DNA from: Pseudomonas asturiensis
Lineage (GTDB): Bacteria; Pseudomonadota; Gammaproteobacteria; Pseudomonadales; Pseudomonadaceae
Reading direction: 5' to 3'
Assembly: GCF_900143095.1 (NCBI RefSeq)
Contig: NZ_FRDA01000003.1
Span: 1 to 64,000 of the forward strand
Length of the DNA stretch: 64,000 nt
Part shown: piece by piece, positions 7,677-15,500 of the stretch
How the letters are laid out: each line of letters begins with the position of its first letter
Position numbering within the stretch: the first letter of the stretch is position 1
Notes under the pieces: generated by a model
The model's database searches: none
What the model was told of the DNA's origin: nothing
What the model saw: the letters and a program-made list of their open reading frames with translations, nothing else
Program-made: the position numbers and the translations under genes

Positions 7677-8234
7677 ATGGCCAGATCAATCTGGGGCGAC
7701 CTTCCGCCCTTCGAAATCCAGACACCCCCGCCACGCGTCAAAAACAAGAGGGCTGCCGTTCAAGTCAGTCAGGTGCTCAGAGAGGTCGGCGAGAACGCGA
7801 TTGCGCTCAACTCGTTCGAGATGGAAAAACGCAAATTGAAACCCTTGTTCAAGGATTTCAACCCCGAACAGATCACCCCCAAGCAACTCGGCAAGACGGG
7901 CATGATGCTGTACAAGTTCGGTTTCATCGACAATCACACGGCGGAGCTGTTGAACCGGGCCGGTGACGAGTTCGACAAAAAAGGCAAAGTGCTCAACCCG
8001 GACAAGGAAATCAATGCACTGGAGTTCTTTGCCAACCGCATTATCGATATGAAAGAAAAGACGTCGATGGGCGATCCTTACGCCAGCGTGTTATTGCCCG
8101 ACTACATCAGAGCCATTCATATCATTCAGAACCTCCAGGTTTTCGCACAATCCGGAGACAGCCCCGATATACGCAAATTCCGGAGTGACGAAAAAAGCGG
8201 GGTCAAATCCGGTGCGGTCCACACCAAAGCCTGA
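7677..8234 (+). CDS. Hypothetical protein, hydrophilic orphan
   Basis: A 185-residue, highly charged, largely helical protein (MARSIWGDLPPFEIQTPPPR) with no signal peptide or membrane segment. I do not recognise a family. The N terminus is proline-rich and polar, and the middle (GKTGMMLYKFGFIDNHTAELL ... EINALEFFANRIIDM) looks like helical packing. The C-terminal tail is basic and disordered in style. It is flanked by an AT-rich leader with two symmetric elements and by a hairpin. No hrp box was found, so an effector role is not supported. Confidence 0.7.
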   Translation: MARSIWGDLPPFEIQTPPPRVKNKRAAVQVSQVLREVGENAIALNSFEMEKRKLKPLFKDFNPEQITPKQLGKTGMMLYKFGFIDNHTAELLNRAGDEFDKKGKVLNPDKEINALEFFANRIIDMKEKTSMGDPYASVLLPDYIRAIHIIQNLQVFAQSGDSPDIRKFRSDEKSGVKSGAVHTKA

Positions 8235-8251
8235 GCCGTTCTTTGCGGACG

Positions 8252-8279
8252 AAAAAAAGCCGCTGCACAAGCAGCGGCT
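8252..8279 (-). terminator. Rho-independent terminator-like hairpin
   Basis: AGCCGCTGC (8258-8266) and GCAGCGGCT (8271-8279) form a 9-bp stem with an ACAA loop. The A-run at 8252-8258 becomes a T-run on the minus strand, so it should stop transcripts from the SirB1-like gene. It may also stop the orphan gene on the plus strand, less efficiently. Confidence 0.75.
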
Positions 8280-8419
8280 AAACAGACGTTGATCAGGGAG
8301 CTGAAAAATCCACGTCATTCGAGGGCGCGCAGGTTAACGCCCATGACGTGGTTGAAACATCCCTGCACAGGATATGCAGCGTTACCTCGACCGCAACAAT
8401 ACCCACCCTGGTCGAGCGG

Positions 8420-9223
8420 TCAGTGCACGCTGCGATGCGAAGGCAACTGGCTCAGGCGTTCAGCCAGCCTGAGCCTTTGTATCGGATCATCGCTGAGCAG
8501 CAGGGCGTGTTGCAGGTCGAAACGTTCGGCCTGTGGGCATTCCAGCAGTTGGTAAAGGCTGGCGCGAGCCATGTGGTCGTTGCTGGTCGCCTGACCGAGT
8601 TCGACAATGCGGTCTGCATCCTTGAGGGCAGCCATCAGATCATCATTGAGCGTGTGCAGATGCCTCAGGTTGCGTGAGAGGCGCTGCAGCATGTTCACCG
8701 GCGTTGCGCGGGTCATGTGCACGGCGTGCAGTTGCATGGTCGGTCCGAACTGTCGCACCAGCAGTTCGCGGCAGTCCCTGGGGTACAGTCTGCGTCCACC
8801 ACAGGGATCAAGCAGGTGATCTGCACCCGGTACGCGCAGCAGAAAATGCCCTGGAAAATTGACTCCTTCAAGGCTGATGTCCAGCCGTCTGGCCACTTCC
8901 ATTGCCACTATTGCCAGCCCCAATGGCTGGCCCCGGCGACGTTCTATCACTTTGTGCAGCAGCGCCGAATCGGGCCGGGGAGGGTTCCAGTCATCCTGTT
9001 GAAAACCCAGCGCGCTGAGCTGTCGCAGCATCAACTGAGCGAGTTCGGGGGCGGGTGCCACGGGCAGCGCGTTGCCGATGTGATGCTGTAGATGATCCAT
9101 CTCGGCCATGACGTCATGGCGAGCAAACCGGACGTCGTGCTCCGTCGAAACCCATAGCGCGGCTTCGAACACAGCGGGCGATATGCGCTGCAGGCAGGCC
9201 AGACAATGCTGACGTGGAGTCAT
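8420..9223 (-). CDS. SirB1-like transglutaminase-fold/TPR family protein
   Basis: A 267-residue protein with the SirB1_N transglutaminase-like domain (LLHKVIERRRGQPLGLAIVAMEVARRL, VNFPGHFLLRV, LLDPCGGRRLYPRDC) followed by a helical tail with TPR-like repeats. A Gly-His step (FPGHFLLR) is where the transglutaminase-fold His sits, but the usual catalytic Cys is not apparent (GQPLGLAIVAME), so the protein may not be an enzyme. The start at 9223 was chosen for its strong GGGAGGGG ribosome binding site. It is monocistronic and its exact role is unknown. Confidence 0.8.
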   Translation of the reverse strand: MTPRQHCLACLQRISPAVFEAALWVSTEHDVRFARHDVMAEMDHLQHHIGNALPVAPAPELAQLMLRQLSALGFQQDDWNPPRPDSALLHKVIERRRGQPLGLAIVAMEVARRLDISLEGVNFPGHFLLRVPGADHLLDPCGGRRLYPRDCRELLVRQFGPTMQLHAVHMTRATPVNMLQRLSRNLRHLHTLNDDLMAALKDADRIVELGQATSNDHMARASLYQLLECPQAERFDLQHALLLSDDPIQRLRLAERLSQLPSHRSVH

Positions 9224-9386
9224 GAACCCCTCCCTTCGAACAGGTTCGGTGAAAGCGTGTTGTCGATGATTCCTTGTAGCCCTGCCCACGTATTTCGTCC
9301 AGCGCCGCTTGTATCTGCCTGAACGGTCGATTGTTTTTCAGGCCAGCACCTATACTCGCCTGATAAACGAACGGGGAACATTCTAA

Positions 9387-10406
9387 ATGTTCGCTCTCAT
9401 GCAACAGTCCGGTGTCGAGGCGCTGCACATGGTCAGCGACCCGCAGGTCGGATTGACCGCCGTGATCGCTATCCACAACAGCCGGATGGGACCGGCGCTG
9501 GGAGGTTGTCGCTACCTGACCTATCCAGACGAAGAGAGTGCGATAGAGGACGCCATTCGACTGGCAAAGAGCATGAGCTACAAGGCTGCGCTTGCCGGTC
9601 TTCCGGTCGGTGGCGGCAAGACCGTGATCATTCGGCCCCCGCGGCTGGTCAGTCGCCCGGCGCTGTTCGAGTCACTGGGGCGCTTCATCGAAACCCTCAA
9701 CGGGCGGTACATCACAGCGGTCGACAGCGGAACATCCAGCCTCGACATGGACTGCATTGCCCGCGCTACGCACCATGTCACCAGCACCAGTGAAGAGGGC
9801 GATCCGTCGCCGAGCACGGCTGTCGGTATTTTTACCGGTATACGCGCCACTGCCATGGCCCGTCTGGGCAGCGATAACCTGGAAGGCCTGCGCGTGGCTA
9901 TCCAGGGGCTGGGGCATGTGGGCTATCCCCTGGCGGAGCTCCTGCACGCTGCCGGGGCGGAGTTGCTGGTCAGTGATCTGGACAGCGACCGTGTGCAGCG
10001 GGCGATGGAGCAGTTCGATGCCCATCCGGTCGCCTGTGAAGCGCTGCTGAGCACTCCGTGCGATATTCTTGCGCCCTGTGCCCTGGGCCATGTATTGAAC
10101 TGCAAGAGCGTCGCGCAATTGCGCTGCGCGGCAGTGGCAGGGGCTGCCAACAACCAGTTGAGCAGCCTGCAGGTCGCCGACCAACTGGAGGCCCGCGGGA
10201 TTCTTTATGCGCCGGATTACGTCATCAATTCAGGCGGGCTGATCTACGTCACCCTCAGTCATTACGCGAAGGATCAAAACGCGATCAGCAGCCACTTGTC
10301 CCGAATCGGTCTGCGTCTGACTGAAGTTTTCGCCCATTCACAGGCCGAAAAACGCTCGGCGGCACGCATTGCCGATGACATGGCCGAGCGATTGTTGAAG
10401 AGGTAA
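9387..10406 (+). CDS. Leucine dehydrogenase-like Glu/Leu/Phe/Val dehydrogenase
   Basis: A 339-residue NAD-dependent amino acid dehydrogenase. The substrate Lys66 (MSYKAALAGL) and catalytic Lys78 (PVGGGKTV) match the two lysines of leucine dehydrogenase. A GLGHVG Rossmann motif opens the C-terminal cofactor domain, and NSGG near the end is family-typical. It should reversibly deaminate branched-chain amino acids to 2-oxo acids. The N terminus starts directly with MFALMQQSGVEALHMVSDP, slightly shorter than Bacillus enzymes. It is divergent from the SirB1-like gene across about 160 bp and appears monocistronic. Confidence 0.88.
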   Translation: MFALMQQSGVEALHMVSDPQVGLTAVIAIHNSRMGPALGGCRYLTYPDEESAIEDAIRLAKSMSYKAALAGLPVGGGKTVIIRPPRLVSRPALFESLGRFIETLNGRYITAVDSGTSSLDMDCIARATHHVTSTSEEGDPSPSTAVGIFTGIRATAMARLGSDNLEGLRVAIQGLGHVGYPLAELLHAAGAELLVSDLDSDRVQRAMEQFDAHPVACEALLSTPCDILAPCALGHVLNCKSVAQLRCAAVAGAANNQLSSLQVADQLEARGILYAPDYVINSGGLIYVTLSHYAKDQNAISSHLSRIGLRLTEVFAHSQAEKRSAARIADDMAERLLKR

Positions 10407-10499
10407 CGTCTCGTTTGACGACACGTTTTCTCAGATAGAACCGTCCGATCCGGCCAAGCCTCTCAAACAGCCTGTGGTTGACTGAGCAGAAATGAGTGT

Positions 10500-11360
10500 C
10501 TATTTGCTCAGCGCCTTCACCAGCGCAGGCGTCACATAATGCGGACCGTCGAACAGATACAGGGGATAGCCCTCATACGCCGCAAGCTGGGGTTTCAATT
10601 CGGCCGCCGTCGCTGAGCGAAAGCCGCCGCCGACCTGCGGACGAAAGGCTTCGACGATGATCCTCACGCGATGTTTGCCCAGCCGCGCGCGCAAGGCGTC
10701 GGCATAGGTACGTGCGACCGGGGCGGTGCGGGCGTAGACGCCGACGCCGTCCTGGAAGAACACACCGATGTCATCCGGCAGCCAGGTTTTCAGCCAGTCG
10801 GCGGTCGCAGCAGGGCCGATGTTGGCGCCGTCATAGACGCTGATCCACAACGGTCTTGGCAGTTTTGCCAACAGCGCGGGCAACTCTTTTGCACGGCTCC
10901 AGCTGGGATCGACCTCCGCTGGAAAATACCAGCCGGTGACATTGAGCGGCGTCTTGACCTTGGCCAGTTGCGCCGAAAGCGTTGCCAGTTGCTCAATGTT
11001 GTCGCGCGACAGGTTTTCACTGAAATGCCCGGCCAGTCCCAGAATCACATCCTGTGCCCAAGGCTCTTTGCCAATGCGTGCCCAGTCTGGAAGAACCGGT
11101 ACGGTGGGCAGCGTGGTGCCGGGAATGAATGCCTGGTTATCCACCGCCGTCCATTGCACCAGCAGTTCCCGTGCGCCCAGCCTGTCCCAGTCGCCGCTGA
11201 TGCCCACGGTGGCATTATCTGGCTGCCAGACGATCCCGACGATGTTCGAGCCTTTGGAGGGAAACAGCTGACCGAGCTCGCCCGTCACGATGCCGAGCAC
11301 ACCGATCAGCAGCGCCGCCAACGAGGTCTTGATCAAGGGCCTTCCCTGCAACAGCGACAT
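10500..11360 (-). CDS. YbcH-like exported protein of the NGR-type polysaccharide locus
   Basis: About 286 residues with an N-terminal hydrophobic segment (LAALLIGVLGIVTGELGQLF) that is a signal anchor or signal peptide. The rest looks like a TIM-barrel glycosidase-type domain, with WYFPAEVDP, WISVYDGANIG, GVFFQDGVGVYA and RIIVEAFRPQ as strand ends. It follows nfrA exactly as ybcH follows nfrA in E. coli, and its length is close to YbcH. A periplasmic hydrolase or processing factor for the polymer is plausible but unproven. The start could instead be TTG 11372. Confidence 0.6.
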   Translation of the reverse strand: MSLLQGRPLIKTSLAALLIGVLGIVTGELGQLFPSKGSNIVGIVWQPDNATVGISGDWDRLGARELLVQWTAVDNQAFIPGTTLPTVPVLPDWARIGKEPWAQDVILGLAGHFSENLSRDNIEQLATLSAQLAKVKTPLNVTGWYFPAEVDPSWSRAKELPALLAKLPRPLWISVYDGANIGPAATADWLKTWLPDDIGVFFQDGVGVYARTAPVARTYADALRARLGKHRVRIIVEAFRPQVGGGFRSATAAELKPQLAAYEGYPLYLFDGPHYVTPALVKALSK

Positions 11361-11406
11361 GAGGCCCTTCAAGCATTGTCCCTCGATCCACGTTGCGCCA
11401 GTGCGA

Positions 11407-13371
11407 TCACCATGAAAAGGTCATACGTGCGAACACGCCCTCGGCGCGATCGTCGCCGAATACCTTCTCGCGGTACTGCACGGAAAAATCGACGTAGGAC
11501 TGTGGTGCCTTGTACTTGTCCTCGCGGAACCAGTAGCGCACGCCCGTGCCGACGCCCAGCCCGCCCGCATTACCGGACGAGGTGCGGTTCTGGCCCAGTG
11601 CATCGACTTCGCTGCGCATTTTCGAGTCGTAGTCCACCGCGGCGACCACATGCGGGAACACCACCAGCCTGGGGCTGATGCTGTCCAGGCGGAAACTGCG
11701 GCCGACCTGCCATTCACTGTTGAAGTAATTGCGCTTGTCCTGCAGGTATCGACCGCCTTCCAGGTACAGCTGCGAGGTCCACCAACTGGGCACATCGACG
11801 CGCAGGTCGGTACCGATGCTGGAGCCGTAGCCCAGCCGCACCAGCCAATCGCCGTCGATATTCGAACGGCCGATCGGAAAGGTCCGCTCCAGCGCACCGA
11901 TCACGTTGACGCTGCTGAACGGCTTGACCCGCACCCCAAGCGCGCCCTGCAAGGCATCTGCGCCGGTGTCGGCGCTGCTTTCCTTGCTCCAGAGTGTGTC
12001 GGTCACCCGACCATACAATTCGACAAAGCGCGCATTGCGATAGCCGAACGGCCGCCAGAACACTTCGGTGCTGTTCTGCACGCTGTCACTGTTGCCGCCG
12101 GGTGCGCCATTCAGGCCGCTTGAGGTGCTGGCGCCGCGGTACGTGGTGGTGTTGGTCACGCCCCATTCGCGGGACAGGTCCGAGACTGCGCGGCGAGTGT
12201 CGAACACCTGCTGATCGGGCATGCGCAGATCACCGGTCTGCTGGTAATCCAGAACGCGCCGGAAATATGCGATGGCTTGCGCGTCATCGTCGTTACGCAT
12301 GGCGCTGTACGCAGCATCCTGAACCTCCTTGGGCTTGAGCCCGAACTGCCGGTCCACTCGCTTGAATTCGTTCAGCGCACCGCGATCATCGCCTGCCTGG
12401 CTGAGCATATAGGCAAGCTGGACTTCGTCACCGGGATGCAGCTCGCCAGCGTCACGGGCTTTCTGCATGCGCAGCATGGCCTCTTTGGGCTGCCCCATCG
12501 CGGCGTACAGCGACGCCTGTTCGCGCAGTGACAGGTTGCCGACGGCAAGCGCCTGGGCAAAGTCCTGGCGGGCACCGGAGGTGTCGCCCAGGCGCTGACG
12601 CATTTGCCCGCGCTGGACGAGCAAGGTCGCATCATTGCCATTGAGCGCCAGCGCTTCGGTCGCTGCAGAGCGGGCCTCGCTGAATTGCTGTTGGGCGATC
12701 AGTGCGCTGACCAGCAGTTTTCGATACGCCACTTGCCGGGGGAAACGACGCACCGCATCACGGGCTTCGCTGACCGCCGTTTCGCTGTCGCCACGGGCCA
12801 GCGCGGCATAGCCGCTGGCAGCCGTATTCTCCGCCAACTGTTCCTGAATCGCCTGTTGGCGTCGGGTCAGCGCCGGTTGCGGTCCGACCGCCTGAGTCGC
12901 TTCATCGATTGCCACTTGAGCCTCATCCAGCCGCTGCTGACGTTGCAGCGCTTCGATCAGCATCATGCGGTAGTCGAGATTCTTCGGTGCCTGGGCCACG
13001 GCCTTGCGCGCATGTTGCGCCGAGCGCTCGTAGTCGCGGTTGGCGTAGGCACGCAGGGCAAGATTGCCTTCCAGATAGCCAGGCTTTGGTCGTGCAGCAG
13101 GATAGCGTTGCGGATGATCACGCCGGTCCTTGTCGCGCTCGGCCAGTGCGATCAGTTTACGCAACTGATCGGCGTCCTCGCGCTGGCGCAAGGCTTCACG
13201 CGCCTTGGCAATGGCCAGGTCGTAATCCTTGCGGTTGTAGGCCGCGTACGCTTCGTTGGCGACGGCGTAGGCGGGGCCGGTCAACGGCAGCGGCAGGATC
13301 TGCGCCTGGCTGAACGATGAACACAGGCTCAGGCCGGTCGCCATGACGGACAGGATGAACGGGCGCTTCAT
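11407..13371 (-). CDS. nfrA: NfrA-like outer-membrane TPR/porin protein
   Basis: A 654-residue protein with a signal peptide (ending FSQAQ) and TPR-like repeats over roughly residues 30-370 (AYAAYNRKDYDLAIAKAREA, ALRAYANRDYERSAQHARKA, GYAALARGDSETAVSEARDA). A C-terminal beta-rich NfrA-type domain (about 390-654) contains TYRGASTSSGLNG, FVELYGRVTDTLW and ends in FARMTFSW, an outer-membrane terminal signature. E. coli NfrA is the phage N4 receptor component and the outer-membrane exporter of the NfrB polymer; this one is shorter than the roughly 990-residue E. coli protein. It overlaps nfrB by 4 bp. Confidence 0.85.
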   Translation of the reverse strand: MKRPFILSVMATGLSLCSSFSQAQILPLPLTGPAYAVANEAYAAYNRKDYDLAIAKAREALRQREDADQLRKLIALAERDKDRRDHPQRYPAARPKPGYLEGNLALRAYANRDYERSAQHARKAVAQAPKNLDYRMMLIEALQRQQRLDEAQVAIDEATQAVGPQPALTRRQQAIQEQLAENTAASGYAALARGDSETAVSEARDAVRRFPRQVAYRKLLVSALIAQQQFSEARSAATEALALNGNDATLLVQRGQMRQRLGDTSGARQDFAQALAVGNLSLREQASLYAAMGQPKEAMLRMQKARDAGELHPGDEVQLAYMLSQAGDDRGALNEFKRVDRQFGLKPKEVQDAAYSAMRNDDDAQAIAYFRRVLDYQQTGDLRMPDQQVFDTRRAVSDLSREWGVTNTTTYRGASTSSGLNGAPGGNSDSVQNSTEVFWRPFGYRNARFVELYGRVTDTLWSKESSADTGADALQGALGVRVKPFSSVNVIGALERTFPIGRSNIDGDWLVRLGYGSSIGTDLRVDVPSWWTSQLYLEGGRYLQDKRNYFNSEWQVGRSFRLDSISPRLVVFPHVVAAVDYDSKMRSEVDALGQNRTSSGNAGGLGVGTGVRYWFREDKYKAPQSYVDFSVQYREKVFGDDRAEGVFARMTFSW

Positions 13372-15488
13372 AGCGGCTGCTCCGTGGGGGCGTCAGGTCG
13401 GTAATGGTCGTGCTGACGCGCCACGGCCTGCTCGATGGTTTCGCGCGGCAGCACACCGATGTCGACCAGGTAATCGCCGATCCGGCCGTGTATGTGGGGG
13501 CGATAGCCGAGCATGGCCTTGCTGAACACCTCCCGCTCCAGCAGTCCTTGTTCGATCAGCAGGTCGCCCAGCAGTGGCGCTGTGGCCGGCAGTGGTTGAC
13601 CGTCGACTGCCTGCAACAGGCGCAGTTGCGCGACGATTTCGCTTTCGCGCGCGATCAGTTGCACAGGCTCTGCACCCAGTTGCTCGGTAATCTGCCGCAA
13701 TCCTTCTTCGGGAAGCGGGCTGGCAACCGCGAGTTCCTGCCGCCCCTGAATGTCGGCGGCCAGGGGCACGGCGCGCCAGCGCAGACAGAATTCGTCGGCG
13801 AGCGTCGAGTCGGTAGCGCGTTTGCTGGCGATGTCGAACACCCGAGGCAGGTCGCTCTGGAACGCAATGGCTTCGGCCAGGGTTTCATCGTCGAGCCAGC
13901 CGTGGCTCAGCAGGATGCGCCCCAACGGCAGCTTGCGGGTCTGCTGTTCAGTCAGCGCGGTTTGCAGTTTCTCGTCGTTGATGGCTTGCCACGACAACAA
14001 CACGCTGCCCAGCCGACGCGGCGCGATGGCAACCAGGTCGGTGGACGGAAAGTCGTGCATGGTCTTGTCCCAGGCCAGTTTGCGATTGAGCAGCTTGCCC
14101 ACCAGAAACATGCGCCACGCCCGCGCCGCAGCCATGAAGTTGACGAAATTGCCAACCACCATGCGCGGCAGCGACAGCAAACCGTGCTGCCAGCCGTAGA
14201 GAATCGTCGTGAAATAAAAGCGATGCACCATGCGCCATAGCAGCGCAATGCCGTTGGCCACCAGCAGGTATTTGATGATGCCGTTGGTTTCGAACGGTGT
14301 GGGGAAACTGGTATTCCACAGCCCGCTGGCACGCAACACGATCAACGCCACCAACTGCACCAGGATGATGTAAGCAATGATGCTGACAAACGAAGTCACC
14401 ACGCCCTTGCGGTCGCGAAACAACAGGTAGCGGTTGGCAAGCGAGCCGCTCCAGCCCATCTGTTCCCAGCCTTGCAGACCGATGCCCAGCGTCCAGCGAG
14501 CCTTTTGGCGAAACGCGGTGCGGAAGGTATCGGGGAAAAACTCGCGCACGCACAACGGCATTTCCAGCGTCGATTCGTACGGCTTGCGAAACCAGGATTT
14601 GCGCAGCACACGAAACTGCACCGGAAAGCGCACGAAAATCGCCTGCATGCCGTATTTCGCCAGGCGCGCGCCGACGTCGTAGTCTTCGGTCAGGCTTTCG
14701 GTGTTGAACGGCTGATTCTGGTTTTCATCGGCCAGCACCATCAAGGCGCGACGCGAAAAACAGGTGCCTACGCCTGCGGACGGCACGGTATCGGTCATGC
14801 TTTCGCGTACCACCAGGTCCTTGCCGTGCCATTCGGCGAACTCGTCCATGTACGTGCCCGCCACCCATTCATACCAATTGCGTTCCAGCGACACGACCGG
14901 CAACTGGATCATGTCCTTGCGCGGCAGCAGGTAGTTGAACAGGCGCAATTCCAGCGGGTGCAGCACGTCTTCACTGTCGTGCAGGATCGTGCCGGCGAAC
15001 TGCACGGCATGGGTCTGCTCATATAGAAAGATGGCCTGGATCACCCAGTTCAGGCAGTCGGCCTTGCACGTGGGACCGTCGTGCGGGACCTCCACACGGT
15101 GCAACTGCTTGTAACGACGACGCATGCGCTCCACCTCGTCGATGGTGCGCTGGTCGTTGATGTAGGTGCCGACGAAGACGACGTAGTTCTGGTAGTCGAG
15201 GGTCGACACCATGTTCTCGATCATCGGCGCAATGACGTCGTATTCCAGCCAGGCCGGAACCATGATCGCCAGCGGCTGCTCGTCGCGGGCCATCAGTTGT
15301 TCGGCGGTCAGTGGCCGGTAGCGGCGTTCAGCAGTGAACTTGCGGTACAGCCGTCTGGCCCAGTACCAGACGTCGATGATCAGGTCATCGATGCTCGACA
15401 CCAGAATGATCAAGCCGACGACGATGGTCGCGACTTCCAGCACGCTGTAGTAATGGGCCAGCCAGTACGGCCAATAAAGCGACGTCAT
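13368..15488 (-). CDS. nfrB: NfrB-like inner-membrane glycosyltransferase with MshEN c-di-GMP domain
   Basis: A 706-residue GT2 synthase. Two N-terminal hydrophobic segments precede the catalytic domain: HDSED (residues 170-174) at the DxD position, LTEDYD (TED 267-269) and QKARW (328-332) as the QxxRW motif. Several membrane helices follow (about 345-480). The C-terminal region (about 510-700) carries MshEN-like repeats, for example GRILLSHGWLDDETLAEAI. In E. coli NfrB this type of domain binds c-di-GMP and switches on a ManNAc polymer made from UDP-ManNAc. It is 12 bp after the BcsB-like gene and overlaps nfrA by 4 bp. Confidence 0.88.
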   Translation of the reverse strand: MTSLYWPYWLAHYYSVLEVATIVVGLIILVSSIDDLIIDVWYWARRLYRKFTAERRYRPLTAEQLMARDEQPLAIMVPAWLEYDVIAPMIENMVSTLDYQNYVVFVGTYINDQRTIDEVERMRRRYKQLHRVEVPHDGPTCKADCLNWVIQAIFLYEQTHAVQFAGTILHDSEDVLHPLELRLFNYLLPRKDMIQLPVVSLERNWYEWVAGTYMDEFAEWHGKDLVVRESMTDTVPSAGVGTCFSRRALMVLADENQNQPFNTESLTEDYDVGARLAKYGMQAIFVRFPVQFRVLRKSWFRKPYESTLEMPLCVREFFPDTFRTAFRQKARWTLGIGLQGWEQMGWSGSLANRYLLFRDRKGVVTSFVSIIAYIILVQLVALIVLRASGLWNTSFPTPFETNGIIKYLLVANGIALLWRMVHRFYFTTILYGWQHGLLSLPRMVVGNFVNFMAAARAWRMFLVGKLLNRKLAWDKTMHDFPSTDLVAIAPRRLGSVLLSWQAINDEKLQTALTEQQTRKLPLGRILLSHGWLDDETLAEAIAFQSDLPRVFDIASKRATDSTLADEFCLRWRAVPLAADIQGRQELAVASPLPEEGLRQITEQLGAEPVQLIARESEIVAQLRLLQAVDGQPLPATAPLLGDLLIEQGLLEREVFSKAMLGYRPHIHGRIGDYLVDIGVLPRETIEQAVARQHDHYRPDAPTEQPL

Positions 15489-15500
15489 TGCGGCTTCCTG

